From Symbiodinium natans (Eukaryota; Sar; Dinophyceae; Suessiales; Symbiodiniaceae), in assembly GCA_905221605.1 (NCBI GenBank), contig CAJNDS010002778.1:62001-126000 (forward strand): a DNA stretch of 64,000 nt. Direction: 5' to 3'. The notes under the pieces were generated by a model. It did no database searches and had not been told where the DNA came from. It saw only the letters and a list, made by a program, of their open reading frames with translations. Position 1 is the first letter of the stretch, and each line of letters starts with the position of its first letter. The position numbers and the translations under genes were made by a program. Shown here piece by piece: positions 22,242 through 33,637 of the stretch.

Positions 22242-23727
22242 CTGGAAAAGTCACAAAAAGTCATTCCTTCAAATTGCAACCAGGCCCGTCCAGAATGGCT
22301 GAGTGTCGAGGGCTCTGGGCTTGGGAGAAGTCTAACGCTAGGCTGTAAGCTTTCAAGCCTTCTCATCCACCTCCTCCGATCCGAAACTCTTGTAGCAAAA
22401 ACCCTTGTGCGAGGTTTTTGGGCATTTGGGATGGGGTGATGGGCGGACCCTTTAAATATCAAGGGAAGGGATTCGTGGTTTCCTTGACGCGTTGCTGTGT
22501 TACGGGACATAGCAGGCCAAGGCTCAAACTTCGTCTGCCTGCCGCCCTCGTCAGGCGACTCTCGGGAGAGCCGCCGCTTTGATTCTGGATGTACGATCTG
22601 CTCGAGACGTACCGGAGGCCCTTCATGCGGTGGATGGCTCGCATGATGCTCATGCTCATGCGCCTGCACGACAAGGTCATCAGCGATGTGATTTCTAGGC
22701 CAGGCTGTTGTACAAGTCACGTGGAAATGGCCTGTCCGTGGTGCATGGTCACACTATGGCGTGTAGCCGATGCCTTCAACAAGCGATGCTTGTGCAAGAG
22801 CAAGGGTACTGTTCACCAACTCACCGCGCATGGTGCTGACTCATGTGAAAGGCCCACGGCTTGCCCATTCTGATGTAACTCAGTAAGCGGGAAATGCTGG
22901 AAAGAGCGGCCTCTTGTTTCGCAAGCAGTTGCGGCATCGGACAAACAGCTGAGGCGTCTGTTTTGTGCAGCGTCGTGTCATGTTGCGTCAACCTGGTGGT
23001 GTCTTGTTCAATGTTCCGGTCTGCTGCTTCAATCCGTCAGCTTGCAAAACTTGATGATATGGTACACTAAGCAAAATCATTCCACACGGAGTCTTGTTTG
23101 AACCATGACCATGGCTGTCAAGCTTGAGCCATGCACACAAGGAAGCTACACTTGAAAGAGCATGAAGGTGGAAAGTAGCACATGATGACACGGATAAACT
23201 GCCTTCACGAGCTGGATTGGCCCTGCGCAGAAGAGGCCGCCGCCTGTACAACAGCTTCAGCTGACGGACCCTCCAAGATACTGTACTTTGGGCACTTTGG
23301 AGTCTGTCATATCCTTGGTCATGCACCGCTGCTACGAGTGCGAAACTCATCCGGAGATCATTTTCAGGCTTCCAAACATGAGGCCTGCAGTATGCCGAGC
23401 CGGCGCCGTCTCCAAGCATAGGCACTGCAGACCTGTGGGAGAGGAACTTGGCGCTGCTGCGGCAGCAGTGAACAAGAAAGCGGTGCGAATTTCCGCTTCA
23501 TCTTCAGGCCTTCTCTGTGTAGGTGAAAGGCTGCCAAGGTGCCCGCGCCTGTTCATGGGGACAGCTTTTTGTCAACCAGGTTTTGAAGAACACGCCTTCT
23601 TCAGCCCTAACTCGAAAGCCTCCAGCACCAGAACAACAAGGAGACTCCCGCACGTACGCTTCTCGCGAACTTCCAAATATTCGATACTTGCCACTTCGTC
23701 CATTTCCGCAGATTGTTCGACGATCAG
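22242..23727. other. ambiguous, both strands protein-like
   Basis: At 22589-22720 the plus strand reads METYRRPFMRWMARMM-like helices (MYDLLETYRRPFMRW) while the minus strand reads SIMRAIHRMKGLRYVSS; both have very G/C-rich third positions. Around 23500-23640 a minus reading (EEGVFFKTWLTKSCPHEQ) is protein-like. No boundary pair decides any of them. Confidence 0.3.
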
Positions 23728-23759
23728 TTAGACGGCTCGACACATACAAAAAAGATTGT

Positions 23760-23885
23760 TGAACATTTTCGCGAGTCCTTCCAGGAATCTTTGCATTTCT
23801 GCAATGAATTGGGTTTGCTCGGAAAAGGCTCTGACTTTTCGCAAAAAAGGCTCTGCATACCTGCACAAAACGACGCTCTTGCACT
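23760..23885 (-). CDS. possible helical exon
   Basis: Minus strand reads FLRKVRAFSEQTQFIAEMQ and RFLEGLAKMFNNLF, an amphipathic helix pattern, beginning just after GTGCAG|GTATGCAG. Donor unclear. Not recognised. Confidence 0.28.
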
Positions 23886-25758
23886 GGAAGTTCGCAGCGC
23901 AAGGGTAGCTCACAGATTTCTGTTTAGATTTCGCAAAAAAAATACCAACAGGCAGGATCTTTCATGAGGTATGTCAAAGAGACTCGAAACGATGTACTAG
24001 GTACAAGTATTACAAGTATCGACGGCCATTGTGGAAGCATGATTGCCACACGCTTCGTTCTCCGGGACCCTATGTCATTCAGTCCTAGAACTCAGAATTG
24101 ATGGGTGACATGGCTGGAGCAGGATGATCGTTCTCTGTGGGACCCTCTTGAATGTCTTTCCAACCCCTGAACAGTCGAAGCTGATTCTGCCCCTCTCTAC
24201 AAGGTCCCGGCTTTTTTGCATGACTTTGAAGGGATAAGTGCATCTCACACAAGCCAGGCGAGGATTCCGTTGTGTGTCTGGTCGGGCAGGACTTGGGCAC
24301 GCCCAAGTAGGCTGGGCAAGATACTTGCGATCCAAGACCTTAGCAGCCTTAGCACCTTGTAAGATGGTCTGTCGCAATCAACTTGACCAACGGACTTCCC
24401 GAATCATTTTTGGAAGGTCATGTCTATATCTACACTCAAGCTGAAGTCGCGAGCAGCCAGTATGCAATCCATCATGCATTCATACTGCAAGGCCTCTTGC
24501 GTCGAGCATTGCTCTTGCTCAGCTGCCCGTCCCGGCCTGAACGAAGCACTTTCACAAGCGACGTCAAAATGATTGTTCAATCACAACAAGATGCCAATTG
24601 CAAGTTGATGCAACGGCAAATTAGCCCATGGCCCTGCATCGGCTGCCACCTGTCGCAGCAAGCTGTAGTCTCACATGAAGTATCTCGATGCATCCACCCG
24701 CATGCAACATGTCTGCACATTACGGCCCGTCTCCATACGCACCGCTTGTTTCCGACTCACAGCAACTTCATAGCATCTTCTGGGAGTGGGCGACCTTAGA
24801 CACTCCGGCACAACAGAACAGAACATAACTAGAATATACTAGAACCATAGCAGTGACGCTCAGAAGCTGCAAAAAAGCTCAACTCATGTTGCGGCAGGTC
24901 TTGCTATGGATGGGCTTCAAAACGCGTAAATCCTCGTGATCTTTTCATCCAAACATTGTTGATTGCTCATGTGACTGCTTCCCTCGTGCACTTTGTGCTT
25001 CGCTGGATTGGACCTTCCGTTGAAGAGCCAGAGCAAATGTGCTTAACACCTTGTCATGCATTTTCCGAGCAGACACCTTCTGCGGTCCGGGGGTGTGGGA
25101 GCTGGACTCGCCACACCCTGACCATGCATACATGTATACTTATGTAAATACATATGTAAATACACACTCTGCTTCATACACACGAGCACAGCAATGATGG
25201 TCAAATTCTGCAGTTCCATAAGTTGCGGAAGCAGTGGAAAAAATAGGCACAGGAGCCCTACATGAGCAATGCTAACCTAATAGCCTAACTAACGCCTTGA
25301 CCAACCTAGCAGTTTGGGTGGGGTGCTCTGGCAAAGTCGCTGTACCAGCGTCTTCCATTCAACCGCCCTCGCTTGAGACGCTCGCCGATGGCAGCGTGCC
25401 GGCCTTTCACAAGGACCTGGGCATGGGTTGCGTACAGTGACGCAGTTGTGTGGACGCCGTGTACCCCACATGCACACAAAATGACATGCACGACTCACAG
25501 ATGCTGAAGTCTCGAGTCCAAGGTGCAGGTCGCTGCAACAGGTCGGCGCGTTCTGCTAGAGCCTGTCCAACCCAGCAACCAATAAGGACAACAACTGCAG
25601 CACGCACACACACACACACAGCAACACCACAGAAGGGTTATCTAGAAGGTTCCAATCTTGCCATGTGGGCAGTTTGTCAGCCCTTGTCTGAATCTGATGT
25701 GAGAACGCATATGAGTGAATGCTCTCACGCATATCGGCAATGTAGCCAGCGGCTCAAG
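23886..25758. other. no firm gene
   Basis: A minus reading at 24150-24350 (AAKVLDRKYLAQPTWAC, ARCTYPFKVMQKSRD) is weakly protein-like. A CA run occurs at 25606-25620. Confidence 0.35.
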
Positions 25759-26012
25759 GCTAAACCGCTGAAAGTTTTCCAGGACCCAGTTGAAATCCCG
25801 ATCCGACACCGGCAGTACATGAAAGAATCGTTCAACACAACCTCGAGGCCAAGAGAATGGCTTGAGAGGTAAGTATGCGCATCGCCACAGCGAACGAACA
25901 TGAAGACTGCAAGCAACGTGGCATCTCGGTCATTGCTGAAATTACTGTTCGTGTCAACAAGAAACAGTCCTGCAACATGGATGTGTTTGGAAAACTTTCT
26001 CGGAAGCTACGG
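25759..26012 (+). CDS. plus-strand gene, two exons, unknown
   Basis: Exon 25759-25868 starts after GGCTCAAG|G, reads PLKVFQDPVEIPIRHRQ then MKESFNTTSRPREWLE, and ends at a near-perfect donor AG|GTAAGT. Exon 25914-26012 starts after CTGCAAG, reads QRGISVIAEITVRVNKKQ and MDVFGKLSRKLR, and ends CGG|GTGAGA. The two phases do not match directly (2 left over versus 0), so a further small exon or a different acceptor is missing. This is one of the few plus-strand genes in a mostly minus-strand region. Family not recognised. Confidence 0.5.
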
Positions 26013-26179
26013 GTGAGATGAGGCTGTCAAAACTCTGAGTAGATGGTCTGGTTTGAGGAAAGGATCGGCTAAGGTCCACAATCAGACGACAAACTCTACC
26101 ATGGACTCAGACCTTTGCCTCGACCATGAAGACTGTTGGCCACAGAATTCTCGATCGATACGGAACTGTCCGAACTGAC

Positions 26180-27381
26180 CTTCAAAAAGGCAATTTCTTT
26201 CATCTCACCTTCTACACTGGCCAACTGATCTTGTACTTGGTGTTGTTGACGCTGAAGGTCATCAATCTGAAGCTGCAAAGAAGGCCTAGTTGAGAAGCTT
26301 GCAACACCGCACGCGAATGCTCAAGATAAGTGTGGATAGCCAGTACTTAGTACTTCAGACTGGGTACATATGGTGCAGCGGCCTTGCAATCTGAAGGATA
26401 GAATGAGTAGATGGATTGATGTTAATGAAGAGCCGAGTCTGGCGATGATGCATCTGACTTGACATATCAAGTGGGTGCCGCAAGCAGAACTGTCCAAGGG
26501 TTTTGCTATTGTTGACAGTATCTGTGAAACACATCCGCCACATAAATATGATACCCAGGGGGTCGATGCTAGAACTGTGGTGCAGAACTTGCACCATGCG
26601 TCCATGCCAGCGAGGAGACCAAAGGAGGAAACCTCGCTAATGCTTTCGATCATGGTGGACGTAGCTGGATCGTGTTCCGATGTTCAGGTGGGAAATATGT
26701 GGAACAGACAAGACAGGTTCTGTACCGGAAAGTGGTGCAGCAGATCCACGTGTGCGACTGCTACTTGACCTGATTGTGTCCCTTTGAATATGCACATGAA
26801 CATTGTGATCCATGGCTGTGGAACGATCTCGAAGAAATGACAGAGTTTTGACACCAAGATACATTGCCGGTGTGTGTGTTCAAAGTCGAAACCGCGGATG
26901 TCATGGAATCTGCGGGTCTGTAGAATCGCCTGGGGTCCCAGAGTCTCAAATGCTCAGCGGTCGGGCAAGAGTTTGTGGGACGATTGCGTCTGCGAGTCTT
27001 GGAAGCTTACATCTCAGTGTACACGTCGTCAAGAACTATTCAGACCGAATTACTGTGAGTCCGACAGCGCTTTGGCAAAATCACGGTTGGGATCACGCAC
27101 ACATATCCAGTCGACGCTGGTTGGGGAAATTGGGTGCATTCAGGTCTTTGATGTTTTCTTGAAACTTCCAATGTTTCTAATGTCTTTGTGAAAACCTTTG
27201 CCCGGACGTCTTCCTTGCACAATGATATTTGGGCTTGAAGATTGACTGCAACCAGTGATGAGGCACAGCAGGCCTGAACGTTCCACAACACTTTCATGCT
27301 AAAGCTGATTGCAGGTACTCCACAAGGTGATTCATTGGATGAAGCCTCACCTGCTTCCTCCCGGCTTCTTCCGAAAAACAA
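26180..27381 (-). CDS. coiled-coil gene, three exon candidates
   Basis: Exon 26180-26272 is clear: TTTGCAG acceptor, AAG|GTCAGT donor, 31 codons reading LQIDDLQRQQHQVQDQLAS and EGEMKEIAFLK, a coiled coil. Exon 27196-27273 (CGTTCAG|G to AAG|GTTTTC) can be read as SLVAVNLQAQISLCKEDV or, one frame over, LLCLITGCSQSSSPN. Upstream, about 27381-27346 reads LFFGRSREEA and ends GCAG|GTGAGG; its phase fits the second reading. The middle of the gene is unresolved. Function unknown. Confidence 0.45.
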
Positions 27382-27436
27382 ACGTGCGGACATTCAGAAT
27401 CGGATATGTACCTTCTTGGCAACACAAAGGTGTCTC

Positions 27437-27617
27437 ACATACACACACACACACAAACACACACCCACACCCACACCCTCCACCCACACCCACACCCACA
27501 CCCTCCACCCACACCCACACCCACACCCACACCCACACCCACCCACACCCACATGCCCGCCCGCCCGCCCGCCCGCACACCCACGCACCCACCCACCCAC
27601 CCACGCACGCACGCCAC
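27437..27617. repeat. (CA)n / CCCACA / CCCG compound microsatellite
   Basis: About 180 bp of CA, CCCACA and then CCCG/CCCA units. It keeps all three minus frames open as Val/Gly/Cys-rich and the plus frames as His/Pro/Thr-rich, which should not be annotated as proteins. It lies between exon candidates of the minus-strand gene and probably is intronic. Confidence 0.95.
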
Positions 27618-27697
27618 AAGCCGCCGTGGCTTTGGAAAGGCGAGTCGGTTCCCATTCACTGGTGTGCATTTCCTGATGTCTCACCATCCTATACAGT

Positions 27698-27821
27698 GCC
27701 GCCTCGAGAATCTCTTCTCCCGAAGATCCCGGAGCGTGCACCTGACGAGCTGGGCAAAGCAACTGAACATCCAGCACGTCGAAAGAGTGGGGTGGGAGAC
27801 ACTTACGACGTGCGCAGGTGC
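27698..27821. CDS. exon on either strand, undecided
   Basis: Plus strand: after CTATACAG it reads ESLLPKIPERAPDELGKA and ends at AG|GTGCGT. Minus strand: HSFDVLDVQLLCPARQ and EEILEAALYRM ending ATG|GTGAGA. Both have good donors. Neighbouring exons on the minus strand favour that side slightly, as does G/C at third positions (about 54 versus 46 percent). Confidence 0.3.
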
Positions 27822-28057
27822 GTATGTTGCAGCCGTTCAGCACTTCAGGTTGCTTCGAGTGACCAGCTCTTGGTCTCGGCAAAGTGCACCTTCCACAAGA
27901 TCGTGGTTACTTATGTTGAATCAAGACAAAGGGACGTGGTCGGTCATCTCATTTGGTGACATGTGAAGACGCTTGAAGGCTTGTCTGTGAGTTCGGGGCC
28001 TGCCGGCGTTCCTTCCTTCACCTGACGGGGCCATTCTGAAACGAGATTCGCCGTGCT

Positions 28058-29508
28058 TCACCGTGTCCACCGCTCGGGTAGTAGGCTGCCGAGTTCCCTC
28101 GCCTCCAAGCGGGCCGACAGAGTCTCCAGCTCGCTGAGGCTCAGGGGTGCCTGCACACGAAAAGCAGTCAGAAACACCGGAATCAAGCGTAGGCAGTGCG
28201 GCAGCACCAACACTCACACACGCAATTCCAGGAAGCGGTCTCTCCTGCACTCGGTAGGCATTCACGCAGAAGCGCAGGCACACGCGTCAACAAACTATTG
28301 CACATCAAGGACATTTTCCCAGTCGGAGCCTCCAAGTACAGCCGCTCGCTGTACTTCACGCCTGCTGCATCCAGTGCCTCTCCCGCTCCAGATCAGTCCA
28401 GTTGAACCCCATTTTTCGGTCTCAAAGCATTCCAAAGCTCTAGCACTCGATTTGCGGCCTGCTGTAGGGCACGGCTCTTGGAACACTTGGGGTTGGAGAT
28501 CAGAAGCGGCTCCTGGCACGGAGGATCTCGGACATGCCCCCTCTGTTGGGACGCTGAAAACTTCACGTGGACCTCCTCGTCGCCAGGGAGGGGCGTGCTG
28601 ATGGGATCTACATGGCAGAGACCTGGCCAAGGCACAGAGGGGCTCTGACATGGTGGACAGAAGCATGCTGCAGTGTCTACGGTAAGGATTGTTTGGAGCC
28701 TGGGGGCCTTGTGCTGGCGAGACGACGTGAAGGTCGTGCTCCACCAAGGATGTGCCTCTTACGAGAGAGTGCGCCCACGCACTAGGCACTCACTTACTCC
28801 CGGAGCTTCTTTCGGCCTCGGAAGGCAAAGCTTCCGCGCAGCATCGCGTCATGGAACAAGACCTGGTCATACCAGACTTTGTCGTCCTCCGGCATCTCAT
28901 CAAAGGGAATCTCGCCTGACGCAACATCTCATGCCATCCTTCATTCAAGCTGCCAAGCTGCTCCAAGCTGCTACAAATTTCTTGTAGTGGTCCGGGTGGA
29001 CGATTTACAACTCTGCGGCGGCAGAACTGATCAGGCATGATCAGACAGTAGTTCAACCAATATTGACTCATATCGACTCAAAACCAGTTTCAGACAGTGC
29101 CTTGGCCAAACCAACCAATCTGCTCAAATCGATCGTTGGGTGCGAGCTGGAAACTCTCGGAGGCTCGCAGTCCTTACCGGCAAGGTCGAGCACTTTCACT
29201 GCAAAGTTCGTGCTGCATGAGTGTCAAAACTGCAACATGAAGTGCAAGGATTAAGAAAAGTCGAGGATCTGTACACCATTTGGTGCTCCAGATACTCCTC
29301 GCCCAGTGCTACCGCGGCATCATGCGTAGGATCCAACTCCTGAACGAGGCTTCGAGTTGAACAAAGCAGTGCAATGCAGTGCATACCCCAGGAGCTGCTG
29401 AAAGAGAGCTTCCCCAAACTGCCAGCTGGCAAGGGCACGCTCAACACTGGTGCCCCAATGACAAAGCTCCTTGAAGCTGAAGAGGCCTCTGCGCCTCAGG
29501 CGAGTCAT
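28058..29508 (-). CDS. multi-exon gene, unknown protein
   Basis: Six exons, 5' to 3': 29387-29508 (MTRLRRRGLFSFKELCHWGT, VERALASWQFGEALF), 29277-29349 (LVQELDPTHDAAVALGEE), 28798-28915 (EIPFDEMPEDDKVWYDQV, donor GA|GTAAGT), about 28626-28430 (PGDEEVHVKFSASQQR, SRALQQAANR), 28222-28377 (DAAGVKYSERLYLEAPTG, RVPALLRECLPSAG) and 28058-28150 (APLSLSELETLSARLEA, stop after PERWTR). Acceptors are AG|G in most. The end has a Leu-rich helix and a basic tail. An in-frame TGA separates exons 4 and 5 unless a short intron removes it. One phase mismatch remains between exons 2 and 3, so an exon may be missing near 28.95 kb. The start ATG at 29508 follows an AAG and could instead be an internal Met. No family recognised. 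Confidence 0.6.
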
Positions 29509-30768
29509 CTTCAGAGAACCTTTCAATCGGCAAATATGATTTCATGTGATTTCAACTCTTTCAACTCCTTCAAACGGTGAACTTCCCAGTGCCCAGCGGC
29601 CTCCCAGTTCTGCGACCGCTGAGACCGCAGCAGCCTCGGGGGATGCTGCTTCGCCTGCACAGGAGCGGAAGATCCGAGCAATGCAGGGGGCCCATGGACT
29701 CTTCATACTCTGTTCACCCACCAGTCCAGGATAAACCGCTTCTAGAAACCGTACCATCATGAGTCTTTCTACGTGACAGGAACTAATTCACCCTTTCCAG
29801 TTCATTATAACCTGTTCTCCCTTCATATTTTGGTCTAACCGTTCACACCCTTGGAATCGCATGCCAGGTTAACCGTGTAAAAGCCCGATTAATATAATAC
29901 TAAAGGCGTGAACAAAGGCAAGTTTACGCGCGCTTTGCTCACGAATTTACTATTATTTCTGTCAAAGCCTGTCAAAGCTCTTAAGCTCCCCACGCATATC
30001 AATCTTCAAGTCTGAAAATGATGCGGTTCCGAGGGTCTTCGGCCTTTGCTCCGGGCGCCGAGCAGCGCCGTGACGCGGCCGACAAAGGCGCCAGAGCCAG
30101 GTTTCCAACGCCCCAGAAGCACCTCCAACCAAGGGATCAAAGGGCGCGAATGGTATTTAGATGTGTTTTGGACTGGGAGCCATGAAAGTGAGGCGGTCAA
30201 CCGCGCTGACTGCTCGGGTTGGCCCAGCCGCTTTCGCGTTCTCATAAGATGTACTGCTTGCACACTGACACGGACATGTGTGGAGCTTGGGCGATGAACT
30301 GGAGAATGTGTGCGAATCCGGGCGAGTGGGGCTTCATAACAGGAGAGTCGCAGCAAGGCGCACAGCAAGAAAATCTCGGTGCCTTTCCTTCGCGCATCAC
30401 CAGAGTCTGGACCAGGGTTGTTGCCATGGCACACACGCACAACTTCAGCGGTGATTTTAAGAGAAATGATCGTAGTGCTTCTGATGACTCAGCTAAGCAT
30501 CCAAAGCATGAGTGGCGGGGCTTTCCGTTGAATTTGGGCTCATGCAGCTTGTCTTCGTATGCAGTATAACACTTCGGTCGAAAGGTCGAATGTGTCAGCG
30601 TCAGTTGAGATGGCTACGGGGGTACTCATGGTTTCTGCAGCAGTGACAAGTGGTGATCTTTTGGCAAAGCTGTTCAGCAAAGATGCCTGCACAGAATCAC
30701 CGAGGCTCGCCATTGGCATTGAAGACCTAGGCTTTCAACGAAGTCGGGAGTACAGTACGACTCAGTAC
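29509..30768. other. A/T-richer flank; ambiguous readings
   Basis: At 29560-29660 minus (HPPRLLRSQRSQNWEAAG) and plus readings compete. 29775-29990 is A/T-rich for this window, with 'ttaatataatacta', and looks intergenic. At 30006-30180 both strands are protein-like: plus starts ATGATG and reads FAPGAEQRRDAADKGA; minus reads RPLIPWLEVLLGRWKPG and stops at 30006. I cannot decide. Confidence 0.35.
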
Positions 30769-31021
30769 GAGGAGAACGGAAAGCCATCTGATTCGAGTGC
30801 TGAGAGGAGGCTTGAAGGTGCTGAGGGCCTGGCTCATCTGTCTGCGCCTCTGTTGGCCCAGCTTCGGATGCATGCTCCACCTCAACCTCAAACGTCAGCT
30901 CCACTTGTACTCCTTCTGCAGGTTCTGCTTGAGGTGTGCCCGGCGCAGGGCTGGGCTCTGCCAGACCCACAGGAGCTTCGGCATTAGCTTCATTAGCTTC
31001 CTCAGCTTGCACCGGGGCCGC
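30769..31021 (-). CDS. acidic Glu/Ala/Pro-rich exon
   Basis: From GCGGAG|G to a CCTC|GTACTG donor, 84 codons plus one base. It reads AAPVQAEEANEANAEAPVG, PSPAPGTPQAEPAEG, then VELTFEVEVEHASEAGPTE: strongly acidic and probably disordered. An ATG-started frame just upstream (31193, MVDEVKIHQRQRRN) could be the first exon of the same gene. Function unknown. Confidence 0.5.
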
Positions 31022-31767
31022 CTCCGCGAAAGGATCGGATCACACCAGCTTTCAACATGAGCTCGTTTGGGCTGATCTGTACTGGTAACACAAGGGAAGT
31101 GGACTTGTGGCTCACTGCATCTCGCGAGGATGACGGCACTTGTGCTAGCCTGTTGCGTCGCTGCCGTTGATGAATTTTGACCTCGTCCACCATCGCAAGT
31201 TCAACAGTACGATGTCTCAGTACGACAATGTATGACTTATGTGACTCATATGGGGTTTACGAACATAAGGGACCCCCAGTGTAGTTCCCCAAATAGTAGG
31301 TTTCCCTTATAATTAGAACCCCAATAAGGTACCACGATAATTTTGGAAACCCCCGACTCAGAGTCGTTCAAGATAGGCAGCCCCTGCCTTGCTCATTGCT
31401 TGCACCGTTTCGGGCTGCGCTCAGCGCTGTTTGGCTATCCTGCCCCAGCCAGGTATTCCCCAATGCGGTGGATTAAGAAACAATACCTTTGCCTGGGGAC
31501 CTACGACCGGTTCTGCGAAAAGTATGAAAAGGACTGAATTCAGAAATTGAGGGTGTCCTCAACCTGGAAACAACATTTCTTAATGCAGGTTGTTGCCGCA
31601 GCAACAAGCGACGGAGGGACTGGCTACGGAAAGAAGATATCCAGCCCCTCAATTCGTACGAGTAATTTTGGGTCCGAGAGGGCAGTTGAGCTGCCACTTG
31701 GGACATTCTGTCCATCCTCCTACAGCAATCCGATTGTGTGGCAGTATGGTAAAGACATCGACCTCAG

Positions 31768-32061
31768 ATCCTTCCAATTGGCAGTGGCGCTGGATTTCTT
31801 ATTTCGAAGGAACATTACGTCAAGGCACTCGATCCTCAACTTCAGGAATTGGATTCAGGAATCGCTCAAATTAATGTAAATGTGGGAGGCTTCATCAAGA
31901 GTGCCTTCATGGATATTCAGAAGTCTCTTATCCAGAGTTGTATTGCGGACTGCTTAACAGGATTGAGGGTCTTGCATGAGGAAAGCCCTGAGCAAGCTCT
32001 CCTCGATGTAGTGCAGCATCTGTTGGACGCCCGCAACCACATCCTGTCAGCGGATTTCTAG
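31768..32061 (+). CDS. terminal exon of a plus-strand gene
   Basis: After GACCTCAG the plus strand reads ILPIGSGAGFLISKEHYVK, DSGIAQINVNVGGFIKSAF, then a helical CLTGLRVLHEESPEQALLD and a stop after HILSADF (97 codons). An upstream exon is likely at 31590-31660, where after TTAATGCAG|G it reads VVAAATSDGGTGYGKKIS up to a GTAATT donor. Composition indicates a compact alpha/beta domain; not recognised. Confidence 0.55.
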   Translation: MLPIGSGAGFLISKEHYVKALDPQLQELDSGIAQINVNVGGFIKSAFMDIQKSLIQSCIADCLTGLRVLHEESPEQALLDVVQHLLDARNHILSADF

Positions 32062-32359
32062 GTGGTCATGCAGCCTCTCCCTGGCCGTGCTGTGCCGTAT
32101 GATGTTGCCTAATGCTGCGTACATACCACTGTGTAGGTGATACAGTGATACTTCCAGCGTTCCAATACACAGATCAGTACTCACCGTCGACTTCTGTCCA
32201 ACACATATTGTGAGCAGCACACCAAGATTCAGGGACTGCCTGAATTTGCAGCCATCTTGACCTCAAATCTGACTGTGAGCACGTATAGCGACTAGACTTG
32301 CTCTGATGCCATGGAGCAGCTGAGCTCGGGTACTGGAGGCTTCGGACAACCCTTTCTAG

Positions 32360-32757
32360 CTCCGCCGCCTGCAGCTAGTTCAAGGGAAAGGCGGAAGCTC
32401 AAGGACACTTGCCAACATCGAAAGCCACGAGCGGCAGCAACTCGCAAAATCGGAGGCAGTTGATCCCAGCTCAACTATCCCTGAGAGCAGCCTGCTCTGG
32501 CAAGCGCTCTGCCGAGAGCCTCTGGAAACAGAGCTGTGGGAGACTCTCAAGCATGAGGCAGTTGCCGCATGACTGGTGTCATTGTTGGCAGTTGAAGTAT
32601 ATCTAAGCTCGCCACGCTGGCTCCAAAGTGCGAGGTCCGCTTCCTTCGCTGGCCTGATGACAAAGAGACTCTGTACAGATCGTCTGTGCCATTGCGTTGC
32701 TGTATTTGCGAGGGTTCGGGCTTCATGTGCAGATCTCAGAACTCGAAGCAAGCTTGA
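32360..32757 (+). CDS. plus-strand gene, two exons, Cys-rich end
   Basis: Exon 32360-32557 starts after CTTTCTAG, reads LANIESHERQQLAKSEAVD and SLLWQALCREPLETELWE, ending KHE at a GAG|GCAGTT donor. A 50-nt GC-AG intron (32558-32607, ending CTAAG) leads to exon 32608-32757: LATLAPKCEVRFLRWPDD, LYRSSVPLRCCICEGSGF, stop after NSKQA. Phase is 0 on both sides. The Cys cluster CCIC...C might bind a metal. Without the intron the frame would stop at TGA 32570. An ATG at 32311 (MEQLSSGTGGFGQPF) is a possible start but its frame does not join simply. Confidence 0.58.
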
Positions 32758-33112
32758 TCACGCCCACATGCGCTCCCTGTTGCTGGCTCGGGGAGCCTCT
32801 GATGGAGCTTCGACCGGGGCTTGTGGCCTGAAGCAGCAGGGACATCAGAGAGTCAACTTCTAGCAAAGCCCCGACCGTACTCTTATGTACAATGGGGCTC
32901 AGACACTTCAGCTTCGGGTGCTTGCGTGTCTGGCTCCTCTGCCTTGACACAGGTTCCCTTATTCCTTCTAGGCGCTCTTTCCAAGCATGGCCATCAAATT
33001 CCATGGCACATGTCTCCAGCAACTCTAGCAAAGCCGAGTGTCTGCCGGCACGTCTGTGGGAGCATCACCGGTGCCTGCGCTGACACTTGACTTATCCATG
33101 CTGGGTCTACTT

Positions 33113-33335
33113 CTACGATTTCACCAAAATTTCAACAACATTGCGGCACGCACGTGACTCGCCGATTGTGTGTTTGGGATCCACGTAAGTTATCTGGGAA
33201 ATCGATGCGGCAATCTCCAGTCCCTTCATACTGTCGTCACATTGACTGAAGCCTTTTGACAAACCAGGAACAGGAAGCTTCGCATCGTGCTGCTCTCTAC
33301 AGAAATCAACCCACAACAGCGCTAGTGGGGCTTTC
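33113..33335 (-). CDS. terminal exon, unknown protein
   Basis: Minus strand reads LALLWVDFCREQHDAKLP, GLSKGFSQCDDSMKGLEI, SQITYVDPKHTIGE and ends RNVVEILVKS before a TAG. The acceptor is probably the ATCACAG near 33346 or a neighbouring AG. The reading is continuous for over 70 codons with good composition. It could be the last exon of the RING gene upstream or an independent gene. Confidence 0.5.
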
Positions 33336-33637
33336 TGTGATCTTTCCCGTAACCTTCACAAAGAGGTGCCTGCTGGCTGAGGGTTTGCCTGGGCGTCTCA
33401 GGTTCGTCTAAGGTTCTGTCAGGGATCGTTTGAAGCACAACAGGCCTTGGTGTTGAAAAACACTGTATTCTCAAAGGTGCTGCTAGCTGCTGGTATCAGG
33501 GCATAGCGTGATATGCCGAGGCCGAGGCCGTCTGACCCTGCTCACGTTCCATCCGTTCCTCAAGTGAGCTTTGCTTGGACAAAGACGGGATTTGCACCTA
33601 CAGTACTGGGTGTAGTGAGGGCAAGACAACTTTTAAC

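Noticed and set aside
27394-27966. Long His/Pro/Thr- or Val/Gly/Cys-rich proteins across the CA-rich tract.
   Set aside because: Products of the microsatellite; the frames stay open only because of the repeat.
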